Shown: piece by piece, positions 1-6,610 of the stretch | Layout: every line of letters begins with the position of its first letter | Numbering within the stretch: position 1 is the first letter of the stretch | Assembly: GCA_002714465.1 (NCBI GenBank) | Contig: PAXL01000038.1 | Span: 30,054-62,770, forward strand | Direction: 5' to 3' | From: Gemmatimonadota bacterium | Lineage (GTDB): Bacteria > Latescibacterota > UBA2968 | Length of the DNA: 32,717 nucleotides | Notes under the pieces: model-generated | The model's input: only the letters and a program-made list of their open reading frames with translations | The model's database searches: none | Told to the model about the DNA's origin: nothing | Made by a program: the position numbers and the translations under genes

Positions 1-38
1 CAAGGTGAATGTGTTTATCGAACTAGACGGAGGGATAA

Positions 39-446
39 ATGGATGCCGCAGCACAGATCGCACAAGCAATCGTAGCAGTCTCGATCATCAACGTTTGGCT
101 CTTCCGGCGTCGACAGGAAACAAAGTGGCGTGGCGGAGATGCGCGGAATATGAGTGAGGAGTTCGCGGTGTATGGGCTGCCTGCTTGGTCTATGCCCGTG
201 GTCGGGACTATAAAGGTAATCTGCGCACTACTCTTGATACTTGGCATCTTCGTGCCTGCCGCTACCGAACCAGCAGCGATAGGCCTCGCGACCTTGATGG
301 GCGCCGCCGTTGTAATGCACGTTAAGGTGAGGGACCCACTCCTCAAGTCAGTGCCTGCCTTCTCCCTACTTCTGCTGTGCTCCTTTATTCTGTATACGCA
401 TTCCCCTGGCCTGATGACTGCCGATACATTGAGAAGTGTCAACTAA
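39..446 (+). CDS. DoxX-like small integral membrane protein
   Basis: This 135-residue protein has about four hydrophobic segments (roughly residues 5-20, 52-72, 78-95 and 104-120). The pattern of a short Arg-rich loop, a PAWSMPVVGTIKV stretch and a GIFVPAATEPAA stretch resembles the DoxX-like (DoxX_2) family. Family members are small inner-membrane proteins, mostly of unknown function; some DoxX relatives are linked to thiol stress. The ATG at 39 is preceded by GGAGGG at 29-34, which supports this start. No partner gene is visible because the window begins just upstream. The stop codon is followed at once, in the same frame, by a fasciclin-like fragment. The family call rests on pattern recognition and is moderately sure; a substrate or reaction cannot be given. 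Confidence 0.6.
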   Translation: MDAAAQIAQAIVAVSIINVWLFRRRQETKWRGGDARNMSEEFAVYGLPAWSMPVVGTIKVICALLLILGIFVPAATEPAAIGLATLMGAAVVMHVKVRDPLLKSVPAFSLLLLCSFILYTHSPGLMTADTLRSVN

Positions 447-563
447 ATCAACGCTGCAGACGGCAGGATGGTGATCGATGGTGGATCAATCGTCCAAGCT
501 GAAAACAACACTACGGACGGAGTTGTTAACGCTATTGATACCGTCCTCTTGCCGCAGATGTTG
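447..563 (+). pseudogene. Fasciclin-domain C-terminal remnant
   Basis: Directly after the TAA of the DoxX-like gene, the same frame reads INAADGRMVIDGG and then GVVNAIDTVLLP. This matches the last two strands of a fasciclin (FAS1) domain, whose usual ending is a 'NGVIHVIDxVLLP' pattern. Only about 38 residues are present. The rest of the domain (about 100 residues), a start codon and a signal peptide are missing, because the sequence upstream is the DoxX-like gene. It is therefore a truncated leftover, probably from a deletion or recombination that joined its 3' end to the DoxX-like gene. The frame stays open to 656 but is not fasciclin-like beyond about 563. Stop-codon readthrough into this piece is possible in principle but nothing supports it. 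Confidence 0.5.
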
Positions 564-611
564 GTTTTGAACCAGTTGGCTCCAAGCCCTCCAAAGCGCC
601 AACAGAGAAGA

Positions 612-645
612 ACGGGTTGCGTCGATAGTGGCGTAACTCGTTTTT
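612..645 (+). terminator. Intrinsic terminator after DoxX-like gene
   Basis: The arms 612-621 and 632-641 pair over 10 bp, including two G-U pairs, around a 10-nt loop, and a T-run follows at 641-645. It probably ends the transcript of the DoxX-like gene and the fasciclin remnant. Confidence 0.55.
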
Positions 646-1031
646 CTTTAACCTAGGTGCCGAAAGTGGAAACTGATCTGCTTCACAAGAATCTGGTCTA
701 TACCTGCAGGCCCGATGTGGGACTGAAGGAGGCCATATAACCTGGGGAGTTACATCAAAGAACGCATTATGGGCCTGCTTCAACAGGCGAAGATAACCTA
801 TGCGCCGAGGATTGGATAGTCGGATCCCCGCTTGGAAAGATTGTAGGAATGGAGCTAAAATGCCTCAACTTGACAGAAACTGACAAAACAGGTTACCTTA
901 CTCAAGTTGCATTGAAACAAAGGGATACGAATCAAACCGAATTGAATAGGAAAGGCTTGCATCGGCATCACAAGCCTGAGGTCTCGGGTTTGGCTCCCTT
1001 ATCCCGCTCCATTTCAATGAGTGGGTATCGT
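646..1031 (+). other. Gene-poor stretch, hairpin-rich, possible small RNA
   Basis: No convincing protein gene lies here. A 66-codon ORF (849-1049) has no Shine-Dalgarno site or recognisable family and ends inside the following terminator. The 3' part is rich in secondary structure. A perfect 7-bp hairpin pairs 953-959 with 971-977. A 7-bp hairpin with one G-U pair joins 1003-1009 to 1021-1027 region bases (CCCGCTC with GAGTGGG). A 9-bp terminator follows. Structure ending in a terminator, with no ORF, is how a small non-coding RNA would look. I checked for tmRNA, SRP RNA, RNase P RNA and tRNA signatures and found none. The 5' end cannot be placed, and nothing was recognised in 646-848. Confidence 0.3.
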
Positions 1032-1060
1032 GCGTGGTCACGGAGTTGACCGCGCTTTTT
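1032..1060 (+). terminator. Intrinsic terminator before the DUF512 gene
   Basis: A continuous 9-bp stem pairs 1032-1040 with 1047-1055 (one G-U pair) around the 6-nt loop CGGAGT, followed by TTTTT at 1056-1060. It ends whatever is transcribed rightward from the 646-1031 stretch. Confidence 0.65.
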
Positions 1061-1074
1061 GTTTATCTTACGCT
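1046..1074 (+). promoter_or_regulatory. Candidate sigma-70 promoter for DUF512-der-merR
   Basis: TTGACC (1046-1051) and TACGCT (1069-1074) are separated by 17 bp, giving a reasonable -35/-10 pair upstream of the ATG at 1117. The -35 box overlaps the right arm of the preceding terminator. This is a pattern match only; the -10 keeps the key T, A and final T but is otherwise weak. Confidence 0.35.
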
Positions 1075-1116
1075 AGGCTTAAGTGTTAGGCGTAATCGGC
1101 TGTTACCAAGTGATAT

Positions 1117-2526
1117 ATGGACATTCAGGGCGCAAAGGACCGTACAGTGCTCGAGGGAGCTCCTCTAGTCGAAGAGCTCGCTGCAGGGCTCGCTATCAAG
1201 GAGGTGCTGCTCGATTCGCTCGCAGAACACCTGGAGCTCAAGCCCGGTGACACCATTGAGTCCCTGAACGGTCAGCCCGTTCGCGATGCGATCGACTTCC
1301 ATTACAACTTCAACGACGATCAGGTGACGCTGAGGCTCGTTCGCGGCGATGACACGTTGGTCTTCGATATTGAGAAGGACCCGGATGAAGTCCTAGGGGT
1401 TATCTTCGAAGACATGTCGATCCTAAAGTGCGACAACAAGTGTGTCTTCTGCTTCCTCCACCAGATGCCTAAGAAGCTCAGGAAGACTCTCTACTATCAG
1501 GACGACGACTACCGACTGTCATTCCTGCACGGCGCCTATGTTACGCTGACCAACCTATCCGACGAGGAGTTCGATCGGATCGTTTCGCAGCGGCTGAGCC
1601 CCATGTATGTGTCCGTTCACGCAACGGACCCGGATGTACGTGGGCATCTCCTCGGTCGGAAGGGGCCGATTGATGTGCTGGGACGGCTGGATTATCTGAT
1701 CTCCAAGGGGATCTCGATCCACACCCAGGTTGTCTACTGTCCGGGAATCAACGACGGACCCCTGCTCGACGAGACGATCTCGGATTTGGCCGACCGATAC
1801 CCCAATGTGGTTTCACTGGGTGTCGTACCTCTTGGGCTAACGAAGTTCAGGCAGAATCTGCCCGAACTCACACCCGTAACCGAGACGACTTGTCTCCGAG
1901 CGCTGGAGCAGATTCACGCACATCAGGACCGGCTTATCGAGGAGATTGGGGCGCGGTTCGTATATGCAGGAGACGAGTTTTACCTCCAGAGCGGGCTTCC
2001 GGTTCCGGGTCCGGAACGATACGACGGTTTTCCGCTCGTTGAGAACGGAATCGGTATGGTTCGTCGGTTCCTCGACGACTTTGAGCAGCGGCTTCCCGAT
2101 ATGGTAGCATCCAACGTTATTGACTCTGTGACTCTTGTTACCGGAGCGCTCGGCGAACAATTCCTGCGGCCTATGTCGGGTCGGTTGAGAGCGCAGGGGA
2201 TCGAGACCTACGTCCTTCCCGTGACGAACGAGTTCTTGGGGCACGACATCACAGTATCTGGCCTGCTAGCAGGGGAAGACATTCTAAGGGCTCTCAAATC
2301 CAGCCCAAGGCTGGGTGACCGGATCATCTTGCCGCCCAACTGCGTTAACCACGAAGGTATACTGCTCGATGACTGGACGCCCGAAGACCTCGGTTGTGAA
2401 GTCAATAAGCGCGTTCAGGTCGGGAGTTACAGTCTGATCGAATCGATTGTTGGCGGAACACAGCGGACGCCACAGGTCGCAGCGGGTATGGATCACCCCT
2501 ACATCGCTTCATATCAGGAACCCTAG
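1117..2526 (+). CDS. DUF512 / PDZ-radical SAM family protein
   Basis: This 469-residue protein matches the DUF512 family, which joins an N-terminal PDZ-like domain (about residues 25-95, with LKPGDTIESLNGQPV) to a radical SAM-like core. Cysteines 105, 109 and 112 (CDNKCVFC) form a CxxxCxxC motif that would bind a [4Fe-4S] cluster. The C-terminal half has the family's GIGMVRRFLDDF and VTGALGEQFL segments. The reaction is not known to me; the gene is often found next to der, as here, where der begins 3 nt after its stop. The ATG at 1117 lacks an obvious Shine-Dalgarno site, and the N-terminal 20 residues before the PDZ domain are not typical, so a later start is possible. Family assignment is confident; function is not. 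Confidence 0.85.
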   Translation: MDIQGAKDRTVLEGAPLVEELAAGLAIKEVLLDSLAEHLELKPGDTIESLNGQPVRDAIDFHYNFNDDQVTLRLVRGDDTLVFDIEKDPDEVLGVIFEDMSILKCDNKCVFCFLHQMPKKLRKTLYYQDDDYRLSFLHGAYVTLTNLSDEEFDRIVSQRLSPMYVSVHATDPDVRGHLLGRKGPIDVLGRLDYLISKGISIHTQVVYCPGINDGPLLDETISDLADRYPNVVSLGVVPLGLTKFRQNLPELTPVTETTCLRALEQIHAHQDRLIEEIGARFVYAGDEFYLQSGLPVPGPERYDGFPLVENGIGMVRRFLDDFEQRLPDMVASNVIDSVTLVTGALGEQFLRPMSGRLRAQGIETYVLPVTNEFLGHDITVSGLLAGEDILRALKSSPRLGDRIILPPNCVNHEGILLDDWTPEDLGCEVNKRVQVGSYSLIESIVGGTQRTPQVAAGMDHPYIASYQEP

Positions 2527-2529
2527 CAC

Positions 2530-3849
2530 TTGTCAGTCGCATCCACATTGGTCGCGATAGTCGGCCGCCCGAATGTCGGAAAGTCGACGCTTTTCAACCG
2601 GTTTATTGGTGAGCGGAAGGCGGTCGTGGATGACGTACCGGGGGTGACGCGTGACCGCAACTTCGCAGAAGTCGCTTGGAATCGCCGGGTTTTCACCCTT
2701 GTGGACACTGGAGGCTATTTGCCGCCAACAGGCGACGGACTGCCGGATGCCGTGAGCGAGCAGGTTCGGACGGCCATCGAAACGGCTGACGTGATCCTGC
2801 TTGTCGTTGACACCCAAGCAGGGCCCACATACATCGATCAGGACTTGGCGAGGATGATAGTTCGGGGCGACAAACCCTATATCTTGGTCGCCAACAAGGT
2901 CGATCAGGATTTGGACGAGGCCGAAGCGGCGCAGTTCTACTCGCTAGGAATGGGCGATCCCGTTTCTGTTTCGGCAGCAAATGGCAGGCTCTCGGGGGAC
3001 TTGCTCGACAAGGTCATTGAGTTCTTTCCGGAGGGCGAAGAGGCCATCGAAGAAGAGCCCGAGATCCCTAGACTCGCTGTTGTTGGGCGGCCGAACGTGG
3101 GCAAGTCGACCTTCGTGAACAAGCTTTCGGGCAACAACAGACTGGTCGTCAGCCCGATCCCCGGTACGACGCGAGATGCGATTGACCTACGAATGAAGCG
3201 GGATGGGCGACCCTTTCTTCTGATTGATACCGCGGGCCTGAGACGGAAGGCGAAGATCACTGAACAGGTTGAGTATTACAGCTCGCTCCGGACGTCGACC
3301 AGCCTGGCGCGCTGCGATGTGGCGATTCTCCTGCTCGACTCGGTTGAAGGGATGACGGTTCAGGACGTCAAGATCGGCGAACAGGCGACCACCCTCGGAA
3401 AGGGTCTGGTGATCTGTGTTAATAAGTGGGATGTGATCGAGAAGGACAGTAATACCTCTGAAGCTCATCGGCAGAAGATCCTGAAGCGCTTTCCGTTCCT
3501 GTCGCCCTATCCCGTTGTTTTTACGTCAGGCGTGACCGGCCAGCGGACGTGGCGTGCGATCGATACGGCCTTGACCGTGCACGATCGCCGGTCTCGGCGG
3601 ATCTCCACACAGGAGTTGAACCGGTTCTTGGCCGAGCTGAATGAAACAACGGATCCCCCATCCAAGCGGGGTCGTGTGACGCGGATGTCATACGCCGTTC
3701 AGCCCAAGTCCAATCCTCCCACCATCCTGTTCTTTACCTCGCGGCCGAAAGACGTGCCTGATCACTATAGACGGTTCTTGGAGAATCGGTTACGGGATCG
3801 GTTTGATTTTTTAGGCACGCCTGTTCGAGTCGTTTTTAAGCAGAAGTGA
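2530..3849 (+). CDS. der: Ribosome biogenesis GTPase Der (EngA)
   Basis: Der is an essential GTPase with two tandem G domains that acts in maturation of the large ribosomal subunit. The 439-residue product has the full layout. G domain 1 carries GRPNVGKS at residues 12-19, DTGG and NKVD; G domain 2 begins near residue 180 with a second GRPNVGKS, then DTAG and NKWD. A C-terminal KH-like domain ends in FLGTPVRVVFKQK, typical for the family. The start is a TTG 3 nt after the DUF512 stop; the protein reaches its first P-loop after 11 residues, as in other Der proteins, so this start fits. It is co-transcribed with the DUF512 gene and probably merR. Confidence 0.97.
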   Translation: MSVASTLVAIVGRPNVGKSTLFNRFIGERKAVVDDVPGVTRDRNFAEVAWNRRVFTLVDTGGYLPPTGDGLPDAVSEQVRTAIETADVILLVVDTQAGPTYIDQDLARMIVRGDKPYILVANKVDQDLDEAEAAQFYSLGMGDPVSVSAANGRLSGDLLDKVIEFFPEGEEAIEEEPEIPRLAVVGRPNVGKSTFVNKLSGNNRLVVSPIPGTTRDAIDLRMKRDGRPFLLIDTAGLRRKAKITEQVEYYSSLRTSTSLARCDVAILLLDSVEGMTVQDVKIGEQATTLGKGLVICVNKWDVIEKDSNTSEAHRQKILKRFPFLSPYPVVFTSGVTGQRTWRAIDTALTVHDRRSRRISTQELNRFLAELNETTDPPSKRGRVTRMSYAVQPKSNPPTILFFTSRPKDVPDHYRRFLENRLRDRFDFLGTPVRVVFKQK

Positions 3850-3856
3850 GGGTGCT

Positions 3857-4234
3857 GTGCCGCACGAGCTGAAGAAGATTTACTATTCGATTCGAGAGGT
3901 TTCTGAGCTGGCAGGCGTCGAGGCACACGTCCTACGATTCTGGGAGAAGGAGTTCCCGATGCTCAGACCGCGGAGGGGCCGGTCCGGGAACCGTACATAC
4001 AAGGACCGGGATATAGAGATTATCAAGGAGATCCGACATCTCCTTTGGGATCAGAAGTTTACGATTCAGGGTGCGTGCGAGCAGCTTCGAAAGGGCCGCG
4101 CCCGCCTTCAGGAGTCCGCGCAGGTTACCCAGCCCGTTCTTCCCTTCCCAGAGCTTAATCCGATCCTTGCAGCAGACATACGCAAAACTCTCGTCGAAAT
4201 ACGCGATCTTCTCTGCAGTAAGGAGGCCTCCTGA
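3857..4234 (+). CDS. MerR-family transcriptional regulator
   Basis: This 125-residue protein has a MerR-type winged helix-turn-helix at residues 8-75. The segment YYSIREVSELAGVEAHVLRF is the first helix-turn-helix, LRPRRGRSGNRTY the wing, and a helix follows with FTIQGACEQL. It lacks the long dimerisation helix and metal- or drug-binding end of classical MerR proteins, as is usual for the short paralogues found in many genomes. Targets are unknown. The start is GTG at 3857, 8 nt after the der stop, with a GAGGG site just upstream, so it belongs to the same operon. It is the last gene before the promoter and hairpin that lead into rimP. Confidence 0.85.
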   Translation: MPHELKKIYYSIREVSELAGVEAHVLRFWEKEFPMLRPRRGRSGNRTYKDRDIEIIKEIRHLLWDQKFTIQGACEQLRKGRARLQESAQVTQPVLPFPELNPILAADIRKTLVEIRDLLCSKEAS

Positions 4235-4246
4235 CTGCCTCCTTTG

Positions 4247-4275
4247 TTGCGTCAAGCGTTGAAAATTCTTATACT
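4247..4275 (+). promoter_or_regulatory. Candidate promoter for the rimP-nusA-infB operon
   Basis: TATACT at 4270-4275 matches the -10 consensus at 5 of 6 positions, with TTGCGT at 4247-4252 as -35 after a 17-bp spacer. Predicted transcription would start near 4282, just ahead of the hairpin at 4293-4315. This is a pattern match. Confidence 0.4.
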
Positions 4276-4292
4276 TACTAGTCTTGGAGCCG

Positions 4293-4319
4293 GAGTGGGC
4301 ACCTGTTGCCCACTCTTTT
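4293..4319 (+). terminator. Terminator or leader hairpin before rimP
   Basis: A perfect 9-bp stem (4293-4301 with 4307-4315; GAGTGGGCA and TGCCCACTC) closes a 5-nt loop and is followed by TTTT. It could end the DUF512-der-merR transcript. However, it sits about 10 nt after the predicted start of the rimP transcript, so it could also act as a leader attenuator for the NusA operon. Confidence 0.6.
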
Positions 4320-4339
4320 GACTATATGGTCGTTTCTGT

Positions 4340-4798
4340 ATGAGCCTTTTGCCTTCTCAGGGCCTTGAAATAACGCTCGAACAGTTGATTGAGCCGGCTC
4401 TTTCGGATAGAGGCGTAGAGTTCGTCGAACTGCGCATCTCGGGTAACGCCAGGCGCTATGTTCTGCGGGTTTACGTGGATAAACCGGACGGTATTTCGAT
4501 CGGCGAATGCGCTCAGCTGAGCCGGGATCTGGCCGATGTGCTTGATACGCACAATCCGATCGAGTCCTCATACACACTGGAGGTGTCCTCGCCGGGTCTG
4601 ACGAGACCGCTCAAGACGAAACGTGACTACGAGCGAGCCCTTAATAAGCCGGTTCGCCTGATCACGGTGACAGGACATGACCACACGGGAACACTCAAGG
4701 AAGTAACCGATACGCATGTTTCGCTTGATGTCGAGGGAGATAGGGCATCGTTTTCCCTCGGCGAGATTACAAAAGCGAACCTACACTTCGAGATTTAG
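4340..4798 (+). CDS. rimP: Ribosome maturation factor RimP
   Basis: RimP assists assembly of the 30S ribosomal subunit. The 152-residue length is normal. The N-terminal alpha/beta domain shows the family pattern LIEPALSDRGVEFVEL, then YVLRVYVDKPDGISI with the conserved aspartate and glycine, and LEVSSPGLTRPL at residues 80-91. The C-terminal SH3-like barrel ends with ITKANLHFEI. The ATG at 4340 is the natural start, although the Shine-Dalgarno site is weak. It heads the operon containing nusA and infB, the standard position for rimP across bacteria. The preceding hairpin may regulate it. Confidence 0.95.
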   Translation: MSLLPSQGLEITLEQLIEPALSDRGVEFVELRISGNARRYVLRVYVDKPDGISIGECAQLSRDLADVLDTHNPIESSYTLEVSSPGLTRPLKTKRDYERALNKPVRLITVTGHDHTGTLKEVTDTHVSLDVEGDRASFSLGEITKANLHFEI

Positions 4799-4816
4799 GG
4801 CTGTAAGGAGGATGGC

Positions 4817-6571
4817 TTGAACTACGAAGTCCTCGAGGCGCTCAGGCAGATCGCCCAGGAGAAAAACGTCAACCGCAATCTGGTGCTGGAGACCCTCGAA
4901 ATCGGGCTGATTTCTGCTGCCAAGAAGCGATTTAACACAGGCGACAACGTCGAGGTCATCGTCGACACCGAGTCTGGATCGATCAGTGTCTTCGTGGAGA
5001 AAGATGTGGTTGCCGACGGGAAGCTGGAGGACGAGGGACTCGAGATCGAGCTCACTGATGCCCTCGATATCACTTCAGAAGCGAAGGTGGGCGAGAAGAT
5101 CAAGAAAGAGCTGCCTTTTTCTGACTTCGGTCGAAACGCCATCCAGACTGCAAAGCAGATTCTCGTCCAGCGTGTTCGTGAAGCCGAGCGCGAGCGGGTT
5201 TACGAGGATTATCAGGGGCGAATCGGGGAGATTATCTCCGGCACTGTCCAGCAGATTAGCCGTGGCGACGTTCTGATTAACATCGGACGCATAGAGGCCA
5301 TCGTGCCGCTGAAGGAGCAGATCCGGAAAGAGCGGTATCGACAGGGGGATCCGATCCGAGCCATACTCGTCAATGTGCTTAAGACAAGCAAAGGGCCCCA
5401 GGTGGTGCTATCCCGCACACATCCAAACCTGCTGATTAAGCTGTTCCACCTCGAGGTCCCTGAAATATATGATGGTGTGATCGAAATCAAGGCAGTAGCT
5501 CGGGAGCCTGGCGAAAGGGCCAAGATCGCGGTACACTCGAACGACCAGCGTATCGACCCGGTTGGTGCCTGCGTCGGTATGAAGGGATCGCGTGTCCAGG
5601 CTGTCGTGCGCGAGCTAAGCAACGAGCGTATCGACATCGTTCCTTGGACCGAGGACGAAGCATTCTTCCTGTCTAGGGCACTGAGTCCCGCTCAGGTTAA
5701 GCGCGTGGTCGTCGACCGTCGAAGCAAGCTTATGGCGGCAATCGTTGATGATGACCAGCTCTCACTGGCGATCGGCAAGTCGGGCCAGAACGCAAGGCTG
5801 GCTTCGCAGCTTTCGGGTTGGAAGGTTGACATCCTGACCGATACGCGCTTCGCAGAGATCCAAGAGGAGAAGGCTGCTACGCGGATTTCGCTAAGCGAAC
5901 TGTCCGGCGTCGGAAAGGTTATGCAGGAGCGGCTGGTCGAGTATGGACTGGGTTCTGCGAACGATATCTCAGAGTCAACGCTCGAGCGTCTGCTCGCCGT
6001 CCCGGGGGTCGGCGAGGCGACGGCGGAGAAGATCTTGGATGCGTCGAAGGAAATGGTGGACGTGAAGGTCTCCGCCTATCGGGAGGAAGTCAGGATCCGA
6101 AAAGAGGCTGAGGAAGCGGCTAAGGCGGAGGAGGAGGCGAAGAAGGCAGCTGAGGAAGCGGCGGCAAAGGCTGCGGCAGCAGAGGCGGTCGCAGCAGAGG
6201 CGGCAGCAAAAGCAGAGGCGGAGGCGGCCGAGGCAGCGGCTCAGGCCGACTTAGCTACTACCGATGAAATGCAGGCACCTGCGGAAGCAATCGTGGAAGA
6301 CGGGGAGGGTTCGGTCGCCGAAGAGGCAGGGGCAGACGAGACCCCGTCGGTCGTTACCGTTGTTCCGGGAAACGGAGAGCCGTTCGAGCCTTCTGAGTCT
6401 ACAGGGTCTGCGGTAGAGACATCTGCAGAGTCTGCAGAAACTGCACAAGAGGAGGTCGGGTCTTCGTCTGAAGCCGCTCCTGAGGAATCGACGACCGAAG
6501 CTTCCATCGATGCGTCACCGGATTCGGAGTCAAAGGAAGCATCCGTTGAGGAGTCCGAAGGGAACAAATAG
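4817..6571 (+). CDS. nusA: Transcription termination/antitermination factor NusA
   Basis: NusA binds RNA polymerase and nascent RNA and controls pausing, termination and antitermination. In this 584-residue protein the order is: N-terminal polymerase-binding domain (about 1-125), S1 domain (about 135-200, IGEIISGTVQQISRGDV), KH1 (about 230-285, VGMKGSRVQAV), KH2 (about 300-345, AIGKSGQNARLA), then two helix-hairpin-helix repeats (about 357-415, LSGVGKVMQERL and VPGVGEATAEKIL). Residues about 428-584 form an unusual low-complexity tail, first Ala/Glu/Lys-rich and probably helical, then Ser/Glu-rich and strongly acidic. The start is a TTG at 4817 preceded by AAGGAGG at 4805-4811, a strong site. 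It lies 18 nt after rimP in the same operon. Confidence 0.97.
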   Translation: MNYEVLEALRQIAQEKNVNRNLVLETLEIGLISAAKKRFNTGDNVEVIVDTESGSISVFVEKDVVADGKLEDEGLEIELTDALDITSEAKVGEKIKKELPFSDFGRNAIQTAKQILVQRVREAERERVYEDYQGRIGEIISGTVQQISRGDVLINIGRIEAIVPLKEQIRKERYRQGDPIRAILVNVLKTSKGPQVVLSRTHPNLLIKLFHLEVPEIYDGVIEIKAVAREPGERAKIAVHSNDQRIDPVGACVGMKGSRVQAVVRELSNERIDIVPWTEDEAFFLSRALSPAQVKRVVVDRRSKLMAAIVDDDQLSLAIGKSGQNARLASQLSGWKVDILTDTRFAEIQEEKAATRISLSELSGVGKVMQERLVEYGLGSANDISESTLERLLAVPGVGEATAEKILDASKEMVDVKVSAYREEVRIRKEAEEAAKAEEEAKKAAEEAAAKAAAAEAVAAEAAAKAEAEAAEAAAQADLATTDEMQAPAEAIVEDGEGSVAEEAGADETPSVVTVVPGNGEPFEPSESTGSAVETSAESAETAQEEVGSSSEAAPEESTTEASIDASPDSESKEASVEESEGNK

Positions 6572-6610
6572 TCAGAAGCCAGTTAGGCTCTTGAGGAGGT
6601 GGAAGGGATC

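Noticed and set aside
532..783. 83-codon minus-strand ORF
   Set aside because: It crosses the plus-strand terminator and the fasciclin remnant, lacks a ribosome site and has no recognisable family.
920..1011. tRNA-like ending (ATCCCGC, T, CCA) with partial pairing to AAGGGAT upstream
   Set aside because: Only 5 of 7 acceptor pairs form, the T-loop lacks the conserved C and A, no D arm is present and the central hairpin has an 11-nt loop. tmRNA was also considered, but there is no tag ORF or conserved 5' end.
6100..6250. GCAGAGGCGG-like repeats as a tandem repeat or CRISPR-like element
   Set aside because: They are imperfect and encode the Ala/Glu-rich tail of NusA in frame; there are no regular spacers.
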